DNA of 64,000 bases from Streptomyces hygroscopicus (lineage in GTDB: Bacteria; Actinomycetota; Actinomycetes; Streptomycetales; Streptomycetaceae). The stretch covers positions 124,001 through 188,000 of the forward strand of contig NZ_LBMW01000001.1 in NCBI RefSeq assembly GCF_026168105.1, written 5' to 3'. Below are positions 34,358 through 44,464 of the stretch, piece after piece. The translations under genes and the position numbers were made by a program. The notes under the pieces are model-generated. The model saw only the letters and a list, made by a program, of their open reading frames with translations, did no database searches and had not been told where the DNA came from. Positions within the stretch are counted from its first letter, which is position 1. Each line of letters begins with the position of its first letter.

Positions 34358-35326
34358 ATGAGACGCAAAACATTCCGCACTGCTCTGGTCGCCGCAGCCG
34401 CGGCGTCCGGGATCTTCGCCGCGAGCAGCGGCACCGCCTATGCAGCCGACGGGCCGCTGGACGTGGAATACAACTTCACCGCCGGCTTCCTGAACGGGTT
34501 GTACAGGGCAGGTGAGGCCCCTCCCGGCGCCAACGACTGGGGCTGCCGCCCGACCGCCCAGCACCCCAACCCGGTCGTCCTGGTTCACGGGACGCTGGAA
34601 AACATGAACGACATCTGGCGAGGTGCCTCCCCACTGCTCGCCAACAACGGCTACTGCGTCTTCGCCTTCGACCATGGCGGTTCCTCCCCCACGGCTCCGC
34701 TCCAGGGCGTCGGCCACATGGCGGACAGTGCCGCCGTCCTCGCGGCCTTCGTGGACCGGGTCCGGGCCGCGACGGGAGCCGCCAAAGTCGACATCGTGGG
34801 CCACTCGCAGGGCGGCGGACCCGTGCCTCGCTATTACCTGAAGAACTTCCCGGGTGCTGTCGGCAAGGTCGACAAGCTCATCGGGATCAACCCCTCCAAC
34901 CACGGCACCACACTGGACGGCCTCACCGAACTGGGGCGCACACTGCATCTGCTGGAGCCGGTCAACGGCCTGCTGGACGACAACTACCCGGCGATGGTGG
35001 AACAGGAGATCGGCTCAGAATTCAACCGCAGGCTCGATGCCGGCGGGGACACGGTCGCCGGGGTGGACTACACGGTCATCGTGACCAAGTTCGACCAGGT
35101 CGTCACCCCGTACACCAACGGCTACTTGACCGCCGGTCCGGGCGCGTCGGTGAACAACATCCAGGTACAGGACACGTGCGGGAAGGACGCCACCGACCAC
35201 ATGGAGGCGTCCTACGACCCGATCACCCTCACCAATGTCCTCAACGCCCTGGACCCGGCGCATCCGCGCACCGTGCAGTGCCAGACGGTTCTCGCGCTGA
35301 CCGGACCGGTCGGTCGGGTGGACTGA
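34358..35326 (+). CDS. secreted lipase (Lipase_2/EstA-like)
   Basis: A 322-residue secreted alpha/beta hydrolase. The signal peptide is MRRKTFRTALVAAAAASG ending near GTAYA. The oxyanion motif is VLVHGTLENM, the nucleophile elbow GHSQGGG, and an acidic FDQVVTPY region precedes the catalytic His near ATDHMEA. Two cysteines (WGCRP and NGYCVF) and a later pair (DTCGKD, TVQCQT) could form disulfides, as in Streptomyces extracellular lipases. It is transcribed divergently from PucR. Likely substrate: acylglycerols. Confidence 0.9.
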   Translation: MRRKTFRTALVAAAAASGIFAASSGTAYAADGPLDVEYNFTAGFLNGLYRAGEAPPGANDWGCRPTAQHPNPVVLVHGTLENMNDIWRGASPLLANNGYCVFAFDHGGSSPTAPLQGVGHMADSAAVLAAFVDRVRAATGAAKVDIVGHSQGGGPVPRYYLKNFPGAVGKVDKLIGINPSNHGTTLDGLTELGRTLHLLEPVNGLLDDNYPAMVEQEIGSEFNRRLDAGGDTVAGVDYTVIVTKFDQVVTPYTNGYLTAGPGASVNNIQVQDTCGKDATDHMEASYDPITLTNVLNALDPAHPRTVQCQTVLALTGPVGRVD

Positions 35327-35735
35327 TATGACATCCACGGTCGTGCAGCCGTCCGCTGGGCGGAACGCACGGCCAGTCGGCGGGTAGCCCCACCGCACCA
35401 GGGTGCGCCAGACGGCCAAGCGCTCTGGCGCACCAGCGGCTCGGGCGTCGCGGCGCGCAGCGGTGCCGAAGTCCGGCAGCGAGCCGCCCACGAGGAGTCC
35501 ATCGCGGGCGGCCCGTTGCGAGCCGCGACGCCAAGGCCGGGCAGAACGCGCACAGTTCGGCGGTGACGCACAGTCCCCGCCGGAAGCGGAGCGAACGGGG
35601 AACGTCACGTGCGTCGCAGTCGCCCGCTCTGCGACCGTCGATCACCTTGTCCACCACTGCTCGGGCCGAGGGTGCACCGAGCCCGGACCCGCTGCATCCA
35701 GTAGTGAGAGAACTGCCTGCCGGTGCGACGACGGC
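35327..35735. other. intergenic, no supported gene
   Basis: 409 bp between convergent lipase and pyruvate carboxylase genes. Frames on the minus strand have some character but no recognisable family or start. No clear terminator hairpin was seen. Confidence 0.4.
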
Positions 35736-38700
35736 TCACCCGATCTCGACGAGCAGATCGCCGCCTTCCACCTGCTGGATCCGGTTGATGGCCAGCCGGG
35801 TCACCCTCCCGGCCTGCGGGGCGGTGATGGTGGCCTCCATCTTCATCGCCTCAATGGTGGCCACCGTGGCGCCCGCCTCCACCTCGTCGCCCTCGGCGAC
35901 GGCGAGCGTCACCACGCCGGCGAACGGCGCCGCCACGTGGCCGGGGTTGGCGCGGTCGGCCTTCTCCGTGACCGGTACGTCGGAGGCTGCCGCGTTGTCG
36001 CGTACCTGGATCGGCCGGAGCTGGCCGTTGAGGGTGGACATCACGGTGCGCATGCCGCGTTCGTCGGCCTCGCCGACGGCCTGCAGCTCGATCAGGAGCC
36101 GTACGCCGGGCTCCAGGTCGACGGCGTACTCCTTGGCGGGACGCAGGCCGTAGAAGAAGTCCTTGCTGTCCAGGACGCTGGTGTCGCCGTAAGCCTGACG
36201 GTGGGTGTCGAAGTCGCGCGTCGGGCCGGGGAACAGAAGCCTGTTGAGTGTCGCGCGCGGTGCCTTCTCCAGGCCCTCACGGTCCTCGGCGGTCAGCTCC
36301 TGGACGGGCTTGGCTCCCGAACGTCCCTGGAGCGCCCTGGTCCGGAACGGCTCCGGCCATCCCCCGGGCGGGGTTCCCAGCTCGCCGCGCAGGAAGCCGA
36401 TGACGGAGTCGGGGATGTCGTACTTCTCCGGTGCCGCCTCGAAGTCCTCCGGCTTCACTCCCGCGCCGACCAGGTGCAGGGCGAGGTCGCCGACCACCTT
36501 GGAGGACGGGGTGACCTTGACCAGGCGGCCCAGGATCCGGTCGGCGGCAGCGTACATCGCCTCGATGTCCTCGAATCGGTCTCCCAGGCCCAGGGCGACC
36601 GCCTGGGTGCGCAGGTTGGACAGCTGGCCGCCGGGGATCTCATGGTGGTAGACGCGTCCGGTCGGAGAGGCCAGGCCCGCCTCGAACGGCGCGTAGATAC
36701 GGCGCACGCTCTCCCAGTACGGTTCCAGGTCACCCACGGCCTGCAGGTCCAGGCCCGTGGGCCGCTCGGAGTGATCGGTGGCGGCCACGAGCGCCGACAG
36801 CGACGGCTGCGAGGTCGTACCCGCCATCGACGCCACCGCCCCGTCCACCGCGTCCGCGCCTGCCTGGATCGCGGCGAGGTAGGTGGCGAGCTGGCCGCCC
36901 GCGGTGTCGTGGGTGTGCAGGTGCACCGGCAGGTCGAACTCGCGGCGCAGTGCCGACACGAGCCTGGCAGCGGCCGGGGCCCGCAGCAGGCCGGCCATGT
37001 CCTTGACGGCCAGGACGTGGGCGCCGGCGTCCACGATCTGCTCGGCCAGGCGCAGGTAGTAGTCCAGGGTGTACAGCCGCTCCGAGGGGTCGGAGAGGTC
37101 GGAGGTGTAGCACAGGGCGACCTCGGCGACCGCCGTCCCGGTCTCCCGTACGGCGTCGATGGCGGGACGCATCTGGCCGATGTCGTTGAGGGCGTCGAAG
37201 ATCCGGAAGACGTCGATGCCGGTGGCGGCCGCCTCCTGTACGAACGCGTCGGTCACCTCGGTCGGATACGGCGTGTAGCCCACGGTGTTGCGGCCGCGCA
37301 GCAGCATTTGCAGGCAGATGTTGGGCACGGCCTCGCGCAGGGCCGCCAGCCGCTCCCAGGGGTCCTCGGCGAGGAAGCGCAGGGCGACGTCGTAGGTGGC
37401 GCCGCCCCAGCACTCCAGGGACAGCAACTGCGGCAGGGTCCGCGCCACCACGGGGGCGACGGCCAGCAGGTCCTTCGTGCGCACCCGGGTGGCGAGCAGC
37501 GACTGGTGGGCGTCGCGGAAGGTGGTGTCCGTGACGCCGATGGCCGGCGACTCGCGCAGCCAGCGGGCGAAGCCTTCCGGGCCGAGCTCGACGAGCCGCT
37601 GGCGGGAGCCGGCGGGCGGCTCACCGGCGGGCAGCAGCGGCAGCTTGGTGATCGGGTCGATGAGCTCGGGCCTGTCGCCGTGCGGCTTGTTCACCGTGAC
37701 ATCGGCGAGGTAGGTGAGCAGCTTGGTGCCGCGGTCGGCGGAGTGGCGGGCAGTGAGCAGGTGCGGCCGCTCCTCGATGAACGACGTCGTCACCCGCCCG
37801 GCCTGGAAGTCCGGGTCGTCCAGGACGGCCTGCAGGAACGGAATGTTCGTCGCCACCCCGCGGATGCGGAACTCGGCCACCGCGCGCCGGGCCCGGCCGA
37901 TCGCGGCCTTGAAGTCCCGCCCCCGGCAGGTGAGTTTGACGAGCATCGAGTCGAAGTGCGCGCTGATCTCGGTACCTGCGTGCGTGGTGCCGCCGTCCAG
38001 GCGGATGCCCGAGCCGCCCGGCGAGCGGTAGGCGCTGATCCGGCCGGTGTCCGGGCGGAAGCCGTTGGCCGGGTCCTCGGTGGTGATGCGGCACTGCAGA
38101 GCGGCGCCTCGCAGGGTGACCGTCTCCTGCGACAGTCCGAGATCCGTCAGCGTCTCTCCGGCCGCGATGCGCAACTGCGCCTGCACCAGATCGACGTCGG
38201 TGACCTCCTCCGTCACCGTGTGCTCAACCTGAATGCGCGGGTTCATCTCGATGAAGACATGGTTGCCGTCGCGGTCGAGCAAGAACTCCACGGTACCGGC
38301 GTTGCGGTAGCCGATCTCACGGGCGAACCGCACCGCGTCGGCGCAGATCCGCTCCCGCAGCGCCGGGTCGAGATTCGGCGCGGGGGCCAGCTCGATCACC
38401 TTCTGATGGCGACGCTGCAACGAGCAGTCGCGCTCGAAGAGGTGCATGACGTTGCCGTTGCCGTCGGCGAGGATCTGTACCTCGATGTGGCGCGGATCGA
38501 CGACGGCTTTCTCCAGGAAGACGGTCGAATCACCGAACGCCGACGCCGCTTCGCGGGACGCCGCCTCGATGGACTCTCGCAGCGCGGCCCGGTCCTCGAC
38601 CCGGCGCATGCCGCGTCCGCCGCCCCCGGCAACCGCCTTGACGAACACGGGGAAGCCGATGTCCTCGGCGGCCCGTACCAATTCGTCGACGTCGGTGGAG

Positions 38701-39110
38701 GGTGCGGAGGAACCGAGCACCGGCACGCCGGCGGCGCGGGCGGCGGCCACCGCACGAGCCTTGTTCCCGGTCAGCTCGAGAGTGTCGGCGCTCGGCCCGA
38801 CGAACGTGATCCCCGCCTCCTCGCAGGCGCGTGCCAGTTCCGGGTTCTCGGACAGAAAGCCGTAGCCCGGGTAGACAGCGTCGGCTCCCGACCGCCGAGC
38901 CGCACGGACGATCTCCTCGACGGAGAGGTAGGCCCGCACCGGGTGCCCCGGCTCGCCGATCTCGTAGGCCTCGTCGGCCTTCAGCCTGTGCAGCGAATTG
39001 CGGTCCTCGTGCGGGAAGACGGCGACGGTGCGCGCGCCCAGCTCGAAACCGGCGCGGAATGCGCGAATCGCAATCTCGCCACGGTTGGCGACCAGCACCT
39101 TACGGAACAT
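35736..39110 (-). CDS. pyc: pyruvate carboxylase
   Basis: A full-length single-chain pyruvate carboxylase, 1124 residues. The biotin carboxylase domain starts FRKVLVANRGEIAIRAFRAG, with the ATP loop GGGGRGMRRV. The carboxyltransferase barrel begins around DTTFRDAHQSLLATRVR with metal ligands further on (HLHTHDTAG). The C-terminal biotinyl domain carries EAMKMEA, with Lys as the biotin site. It converts pyruvate plus bicarbonate and ATP to oxaloacetate. ATG 39110 is the start; the frame extends only 17 codons beyond it. It stands alone. Confidence 0.97.
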   Translation of the reverse strand: MFRKVLVANRGEIAIRAFRAGFELGARTVAVFPHEDRNSLHRLKADEAYEIGEPGHPVRAYLSVEEIVRAARRSGADAVYPGYGFLSENPELARACEEAGITFVGPSADTLELTGNKARAVAAARAAGVPVLGSSAPSTDVDELVRAAEDIGFPVFVKAVAGGGGRGMRRVEDRAALRESIEAASREAASAFGDSTVFLEKAVVDPRHIEVQILADGNGNVMHLFERDCSLQRRHQKVIELAPAPNLDPALRERICADAVRFAREIGYRNAGTVEFLLDRDGNHVFIEMNPRIQVEHTVTEEVTDVDLVQAQLRIAAGETLTDLGLSQETVTLRGAALQCRITTEDPANGFRPDTGRISAYRSPGGSGIRLDGGTTHAGTEISAHFDSMLVKLTCRGRDFKAAIGRARRAVAEFRIRGVATNIPFLQAVLDDPDFQAGRVTTSFIEERPHLLTARHSADRGTKLLTYLADVTVNKPHGDRPELIDPITKLPLLPAGEPPAGSRQRLVELGPEGFARWLRESPAIGVTDTTFRDAHQSLLATRVRTKDLLAVAPVVARTLPQLLSLECWGGATYDVALRFLAEDPWERLAALREAVPNICLQMLLRGRNTVGYTPYPTEVTDAFVQEAAATGIDVFRIFDALNDIGQMRPAIDAVRETGTAVAEVALCYTSDLSDPSERLYTLDYYLRLAEQIVDAGAHVLAVKDMAGLLRAPAAARLVSALRREFDLPVHLHTHDTAGGQLATYLAAIQAGADAVDGAVASMAGTTSQPSLSALVAATDHSERPTGLDLQAVGDLEPYWESVRRIYAPFEAGLASPTGRVYHHEIPGGQLSNLRTQAVALGLGDRFEDIEAMYAAADRILGRLVKVTPSSKVVGDLALHLVGAGVKPEDFEAAPEKYDIPDSVIGFLRGELGTPPGGWPEPFRTRALQGRSGAKPVQELTAEDREGLEKAPRATLNRLLFPGPTRDFDTHRQAYGDTSVLDSKDFFYGLRPAKEYAVDLEPGVRLLIELQAVGEADERGMRTVMSTLNGQLRPIQVRDNAAASDVPVTEKADRANPGHVAAPFAGVVTLAVAEGDEVEAGATVATIEAMKMEATITAPQAGRVTRLAINRIQQVEGGDLLVEIG

Positions 39111-40329
39111 CCTGGATCCCTTCAGCCTGCCCGGCGACACACACCAGAAAGTGTCAGCCACCCCATGCCCTACCCCGCCGCAACGTCAAGAGTCCCAGAT
39201 GTGATCCATCGCCCAGTCCTTTCGTCGCGTCGTCGGCGTCGTGCGAGCCGCTGCACAGGCTGAGCTGGATGTTCTGCCTGCGAGGAGTCGGCGTACACAG
39301 ACGACTGCACAGCGCCGGACCCGTGCAACGAGCCGACTGTCTGTGTCCCACGCCACGCCCGAGTCGCCGTCCGGCGACAGCGTCCAGCGGTGAGGCGCTG
39401 ATCCGCGCCGAGGGTGCTGTTCGGGTCGACGCGGACGGCGAACTGGTGTGGCACCGCGCCACGGGCGGGGATTGCCTCGATGACTGCGGCGCCGGCCGGG
39501 CAGGACGGCTTCGCCGGCTGAGGGCCCCATTCCTCACCGCCGGATCGTTGTACGGCCGGCAGGAGGCGACCGCATGGCGTCCCGTGGCCGACGCTCCCGC
39601 CGCAAACACGCCGGGCACGGTGCGTGCACTGACTGAAACACACTGTGGGGCACGGCGGGAGGCCCGGCCCGGCGCGGGAGTGCGCCCGGACCTGGCACTG
39701 CCGCCCCGCCGCCGGGAGGACGCGTGTCGGTGCGCAGACGCCGGGCACACGACGCGCCGCAACGCCCAGGCATTGGATGTCCGGCCGTGCACGTCGTCGG
39801 ATCCCGGAGCATGGGCTGCCACCTTGCCGGGGCGGACCCGGATCTCGTGACGGCCGTGCCCGAACCGTCGGCATGGCGGAGGTGGAGGCGCGGGTGACGG
39901 CGCAGGTGACGGCCCCACCACCGAACGCCACCCGCGTACGCCGGGTCGGCGGCGCCAGGGTGCCGGGGCCAAGACTCACCGCCGCCGACCTGGACGTCCG
40001 ACGTGGTGGTGGTCGCCATCGGGACGTTGCCCTGCGACGAGGCGGTGGCCCGCCGCACCGAGCTGGGCGAGGCGAGCGCGATCGCCCTGAGCACGGTCAG
40101 CGAGGCGGACGCCGACGCCGTCCGTGGGGCGATCGGCGACGCCCACTCATCGTTCGTCCCGCTGATCAGAATGGCGAAGGCGTGAGCGAAAGCCCGCGGC
40201 CTTCACTCGGCACCGTTCGGCGGACTGCCCGGCCCGGCCCGGACGGTTCTGGCGGCGCGCACGGCACGCGAGGCCGGAGACCGTGTGATCGCCGCCCATG
40301 TCCAACTCCCGCTCGCCGGCCCGGCGGCC
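39111..40329. other. 1.2-kb stretch with decayed sequence
   Basis: No intact gene. A plus-strand frame at 40003-40185 has near-perfect third-position bias (TLPCDEAVARRTELGEASAI) and a natural stop, so it is probably the tail of a real protein I cannot name. The 39200-39850 part gives long open frames on several strands without a coherent product. The first 100 bp should hold the pyruvate carboxylase promoter. Confidence 0.4.
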
Positions 40330-40535
40330 CGGCGGCCCGGCTGGAGGCTTCCCGGGCGGGCAGCAGGTCGACGCGGCGGGTTTCGACGTCCACGAGGACG
40401 GTGCCGTAATGGCGGCCCTTGCGGGTGGCGTACACGTCGGCGCCGACCACCCGCCACCCCGGCATCTCCGACTCGAGAAGGCTTCGACCAAGCGCAGGAC
40501 CGTGCTGCGGCTGACGGATATCCCCAAGACGTAAG
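40330..40535 (-). mobile_element. ISL3-family transposase remnant
   Basis: The minus strand gives VSRSTVLRLVEAF in one frame and, after a frameshift, GADVYATRKGRHYGTVLVDV with VDLLPARE in another. This is the ISL3-group transposase core around the first catalytic Asp (usual form GVDDxAxRKGxxYGTxLVD). Only about 65 residues survive, and the Asp-Asp pair reads GADVY. No inverted repeats were found. A dead fragment; boundaries are approximate. Confidence 0.6.
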
Positions 40536-40556
40536 TAGGGTGACTCCGGCCCCCGG

Positions 40557-41198
40557 CTACTGCTGCTCGCCGTCGGCGTGGTGGGGGCCGACCCGGGCGG
40601 GACGCGTCCAAGGGATCAGTGCCGGGACGCGGGTGCGGTAGGCGTCGTAGGCAGCAGCGAACTGACCGGCCATCAGGCGGTCCTCAACCCGGACCCGGTG
40701 CAGCAGCCAAGGGACGGCGACCGCCAGGAAGGCGATCCAGACTCCGAAGCCGCAGGCGAGCATGCCGCCAACGATCAGGCCGAGCAAGCCGGTGTAGATG
40801 GGATGGCGGACCAGCTGGTAGGGACCGTCCGTACGCAGCTCGTGGTGCTCCTGGACCGTCGGAACACTGGCCCACATCGTGCCCAGGACCCAGCGGGCCC
40901 ACAGCAGCAAGGCGGTGGAGGAGACGACGAGCAGGCCACCCAGGAGCGCGAGCTCAGGCTGCCAGTACTGGAGATGGCGCCAGAAATCGTGAGAATGCCT
41001 CACCAGCGTGGAAAACACGTAGGCGCCTGCCATCAGCAGAACCCGACGGGGCAACGTCCGACGCAGTCCACGCACCCAGCCGTGCAGACCGGCCTGGCTC
41101 TTCGAACCGAAATAGACAGCACCCACGATCCAGGCCACGACAAAGATCAGGACGCACACGCCGGTGAGAGCAACAAGTGCCGAATGAAGAGAGCCCAT
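40557..41198 (-). CDS. ICMT/PEMT-like membrane methyltransferase
   Basis: A 213-residue membrane protein with about five helices and the SAM-binding C-terminal motif of isoprenylcysteine-carboxylmethyltransferase-like proteins: RTDGPYQLVRHPIYTG, then a helix and VEDRLMAGQFAAAYDAYRTR. The start is ATG 41198. In bacteria these proteins methylate lipids or small molecules and true prenylcysteine is not expected. It is a single gene; substrate unknown. Confidence 0.85.
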   Translation of the reverse strand: MGSLHSALVALTGVCVLIFVVAWIVGAVYFGSKSQAGLHGWVRGLRRTLPRRVLLMAGAYVFSTLVRHSHDFWRHLQYWQPELALLGGLLVVSSTALLLWARWVLGTMWASVPTVQEHHELRTDGPYQLVRHPIYTGLLGLIVGGMLACGFGVWIAFLAVAVPWLLHRVRVEDRLMAGQFAAAYDAYRTRVPALIPWTRPARVGPHHADGEQQ

Positions 41199-41498
41199 GC
41201 CTCAAGCCTGCTCCGCCTGCGAAGTGGATCACCACCACCCACGGGTTGATGGAGAGATCTCCACCCACCGACGGAGACCCGACAGCGGGCGGCACCGAGG
41301 GCGGCAGCGGCTCCCGACCAGCACCGCCCTACCCAGCCCGGTGGCGCCGCGGTCGCACGGCAGCGGCCCGTACGAATTCAGCTCGAGCGGCACGGCGAGA
41401 TCGGCGGCGTGGACCGGGGCGAAAAGGTCGCGGTGTCAGCCGAAGGTGAGGCGGGGGTCACATTCCTTGGCGCAGATGTCACACTCCGGGCACACCCG

Positions 41499-41563
41499 CT
41501 GCTCCCCCTGCTCCCCTGCACTCCTGCTCCCCTGCTCCCCTGCTCCCCTGCTCCCCTGCTCCC
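41499..41563. repeat. 8-bp tandem repeat (GCTCCCCT)n
   Basis: About seven copies of GCTCCCCT, slightly degenerate at the left. It lies between the epoxide hydrolase stop and the methyltransferase start. Confidence 0.85.
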
Positions 41564-41612
41564 GCCAGGCAACGTTCGCCCGGCCCGTCACCAGACGAGT
41601 CCGCAGGGTCGT

Positions 41613-42848
41613 TCAGAGCCTGCGGCCGTGGAAGGTGCGGCGCAGGTCGCTCACCCAGGCGTCGGGGTTCTCCCAGGGGATGAAGTGGCCGCCGTGATCG
41701 TGGGCGTTGACGTTGACGTGGTTGAACCAATCGGCCTGCGGGCCGGTCTTGAAGGCCCGGACGCGCTCGTCGGCGGTGTGGATGCCGGGCGGGTTCTCGT
41801 ACGTGACGAAGGTGAGGCCGACCGGTGCCTGCACGACCGGGGTGCGGTCGTGGGCGGGGGCCCAGGGGTAGCGGTTGGCGTTGGCGTAGTAACGCATCGA
41901 CGTGGCGATGGAGTTGTTCACCCAGTAGATCGTGGCGTGGGTGAGCAGGTCGTCCTTGGTGAAGACGGACTCGACGTCGCCGCCGTTGTCGCTCCAGGCG
42001 TTCCAGCGCTCCAGCAGCCAGGCGAGCAGTCCGGCGGGTGAGTCGCTCAGCCCGTGGGCCAGGGTGGCGCCGTCGAGCATGTGCACGGCGAGGTGGGACG
42101 CCGAGCGGTGGTCCAGCTCGATGATGCGGGCACGGACGTCGGCGGGCTGGTCGTCGGTGAGGGGCCGATTCCGGGCGAGGTCCCAGGCGCGGGGGCCGTT
42201 GAAGAAGTCGAGCGGCAGCCCGGAGCCGATGTGGATGCCGTACAGCTCGTCAGCGTACTTGTGGCCGAGCTGGCTGGAGACGATCCCGCCGATGTCGCAG
42301 CCCCCGGCGGCGTACTTCTCGTATCCCAGGGTCTCGGTCATCAGGGTGTGCCAGAGGTCGGAGACCTTCCAGAAGTTGACGTCCGAAAAGCCGGTGAGCG
42401 GTCCGGGGAAACCGAAGCCGGGCAGGGACGGCACGATGACGTCGAACGCGTCGGCGGGGTCACCGCCGAACGCGGCCGGGTCGGCGAGCGGGTCGATCAC
42501 CTTCGACCAGTGCCAGAACGTCCACGGCCAGCCGTGGGTGAGGATCAACGGGATCGGGCTGGGCCCGCGGCCAGGCTTGCGCATGAAGTGCACCGGGACA
42601 TCGGCGACGCTCGCCTGGTAGTGCTCGTACGCGTTGATGGCGGCCTCGGCCTTGCGCCAGTCGTAGCCGTCCCGCCAGTAGGCGACCAGCTCACGGAGAT
42701 AGCTGTCCGGGACGCCGTAGGACCAGTCCCCATTCCCCTCGTCCAGCGGCGGACGGGTCAATGTGAGACGGGCACGCAGGTCGTCGAGGACCTCGTCGGA
42801 CACATGGATCGGGCTGGGCTCCAGGGGGAAGGCGTGCGGGGTGGTCAT
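41613..42848 (-). CDS. epoxide hydrolase (EHN family)
   Basis: A 411-residue alpha/beta hydrolase with the N-terminal epoxide-hydrolase meander (DEVLDDLRARLTLTRPP). The oxyanion motif is LTHGWPWTFWHW, the nucleophile Asp in GGCDIGG, and the C-terminal His in HDHGGHF. The family resembles microsomal/juvenile-hormone epoxide hydrolases and hydrates epoxides to diols. The ATG start overlaps the stop of a MarR-like fragment by four bases (ATGA), so it was once the second gene of an operon whose first gene is now truncated. Confidence 0.92.
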   Translation of the reverse strand: MTTPHAFPLEPSPIHVSDEVLDDLRARLTLTRPPLDEGNGDWSYGVPDSYLRELVAYWRDGYDWRKAEAAINAYEHYQASVADVPVHFMRKPGRGPSPIPLILTHGWPWTFWHWSKVIDPLADPAAFGGDPADAFDVIVPSLPGFGFPGPLTGFSDVNFWKVSDLWHTLMTETLGYEKYAAGGCDIGGIVSSQLGHKYADELYGIHIGSGLPLDFFNGPRAWDLARNRPLTDDQPADVRARIIELDHRSASHLAVHMLDGATLAHGLSDSPAGLLAWLLERWNAWSDNGGDVESVFTKDDLLTHATIYWVNNSIATSMRYYANANRYPWAPAHDRTPVVQAPVGLTFVTYENPPGIHTADERVRAFKTGPQADWFNHVNVNAHDHGGHFIPWENPDAWVSDLRRTFHGRRL

Positions 42849-43022
42849 GGCGTGGTTCCTTCTGGATAGGGGGGAAGGGGTGTCGTCGGCCTGTTGGGTG
42901 GTTGGGCGGCGAGCCGGGCCATTTCAAGGAGTGCGGGCAACGATGCGGCGAGTGCCTGCAGGTGGCGCGGGTCGAGCTGGTCGGCCACGGCGGCCAGCGC
43001 GGCCAGGCACCCGATGCGCTCC
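42845..43022 (-). pseudogene. C-terminal fragment, probably a MarR-like regulator
   Basis: The minus frame ERIGCLAALAAVADQLDP continues with RHLQALAASLPALLEMARL and a Pro-rich tail, ending in a TGA that overlaps the epoxide hydrolase start. This looks like the dimerisation helix of a MarR-type regulator, a usual upstream partner. Sequence upstream of about 43022 changes to serine-recombinase remains on the opposite strand, so the HTH domain is lost. The family assignment rests on a short tail and is tentative. Confidence 0.45.
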
Positions 43023-43124
43023 TTTCGTCAAGACTCGACCACCTTGGAACCAGCGCGGACACTCAACGGCTTTGACGATAGAACGTTTCCACATCCGCCC
43101 CGGGGCGGGTTGCATGGTGTCGCC

Positions 43125-43290
43125 GTGACCCTCGTCGTCCACGAGCACAAGCGGCTCGGCCGCGGCATCGAACTGGCCATGCTCGCCGAGGAGCTGAAGG
43201 CGAGCGACGTCGGCCTTGAGTTCCTCACCGGCGAGCGGAAGGGCTCACACGAACCCTCCGGCATCGTGTTCACCGCGCTCGCGGCCAGGT
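43125..43290 (+). mobile_element. serine recombinase (resolvase/invertase) fragment
   Basis: VTLVVHEHKRLGRGIELAML continues with AEELKASDVGLEFLTGERKG and SHEPSGIVFTALAA, which is the middle of a Streptomyces resolvase-type catalytic domain. The catalytic Ser segment, the MEREYI-type arm and the HTH are missing. It begins abruptly next to the truncated regulator and so probably records the insertion that broke it. Confidence 0.75.
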
Positions 43291-44206
43291 CCGGTTGCTT
43301 CGCCGCGATCACCATTACACCGTTCGCGGGTAGGAAGCGGCTCGGCGCGGCCCCGCCGGCCGACTTGGCGGCAGCCGGTGCCGCCCCGAACAGCAGTCGA
43401 CAGTTCAAGGCGTAGGACAGCAACGGCAGTCGAGGGCGGGTCAACTGCTTCAATTCATGCACCGCTCGCTCCACCTTGCTGCGCTTCTTGTTCCGCTCCG
43501 GGTGTCCCCTGCTCGGAGGCAGTGCGAACTCTCAGGTAATGGCACGGGGTTGGGGCGCAAGCCGGCCGATCTTGGGTGAGGGCTTGAGCGAGGCTATTTG
43601 TCGTCGATTCCAAATCCCCGCCGAGGCCTGTCCGCAGCACGGGGGTTTTCGATTGCGGGGAGCGGAATAGCTGTGCTTGCGTTGCGAAGGTGGATGCGGC
43701 GAGGGGACTCCAGCCGGTAACAGGAGTCCCCTCTTCCACCAACTGATGTACGGCCGCGCCCAGGAAGGGGGGACGGCGATTTTCGGGGGCGGGGGTTCCG
43801 CTTGTTCAGCTCACCACCGTCCTGGCCGCTGCGCAAGATCTCCCGCTCTTCGGAAGCGTTCCGAACAGCGAACGTGCAGGTGATGGCGGTTCAAGGGCCT
43901 GACTGGGCAGGCGCGACGGTGCTGTGGAAGCCCGCCCTGCGGTCGGCATACGGTCGCAGTTTGACGTATTCGGAGGCCTGGCGAAGGAGCCGCTGGGGCA
44001 CTGGAAAGGGCCGAGGACCGAGCAGAAAACGATGACGGCGGTCCTTTGGATGACGGTGAATGTTCGGGTTGCTTCCAGTCACGCCGAAGGGGTTGCCTCG
44101 GTCCGGATGACGGAATTACCTGGGTGCTGTCCGCATCACGGCCGGTAACCGGATGCGGAGCCGTATTCGTCGGCGGATCCTCGCCGAGCCCAGGGAGGGG
44201 AAGACT
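43291..44206. other. 916-bp stretch without a supported gene
   Basis: Downstream of the recombinase scrap, sequence is mixed and somewhat A/T-richer at 43470-44150. No frame has a recognisable product. It ends with the ribosome site GGGAGGGG for the following operon and should include its promoter. Confidence 0.45.
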
Positions 44207-44464
44207 GTGTCACTACGCACAACGCGAGGGCGGCGCCCGCAGGCGACGTCACCGGATCAAGCTCTTTGCGGAGCGACTCTTGCGCCCGGGCACCGGATCA
44301 CCATCTTCACGGTGATCCTGCTGGTGGTGATCGTCCTCGGGTGCAGCGGGCACTCCGTCAGTGACGCCCTCGGGCTGGTCATGGCGGCCGGAGCTGCGGC
44401 CGCGCAGATCGGCTGCTGGCTGAGCGGGCAGCGCCTGGCCGCCGGCTCGTCTGGAGGCATGTGA
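44207..44464 (+). CDS. small membrane protein, 85 aa
   Basis: Two hydrophobic helices (TIFTVILLVVIVLGCSG and LGLVMAAGAAAAQIGCWL) after a charged N-terminus. GTG 44207 is chosen because GGGAGGGGAAGACT precedes it. The stop overlaps the start of the next gene (TGATG), so the two are translationally coupled. Its topology suggests a small membrane partner of the sensor-like protein encoded downstream. Family not recognised. Confidence 0.7.
   Translation: MSLRTTRGRRPQATSPDQALCGATLAPGHRITIFTVILLVVIVLGCSGHSVSDALGLVMAAGAAAAQIGCWLSGQRLAAGSSGGM

Noticed and set aside
35403..39263. 1286-codon plus-strand frame
   Set aside because: It is antisense to pyruvate carboxylase, whose motifs and codon bias are unmistakable on the minus strand.
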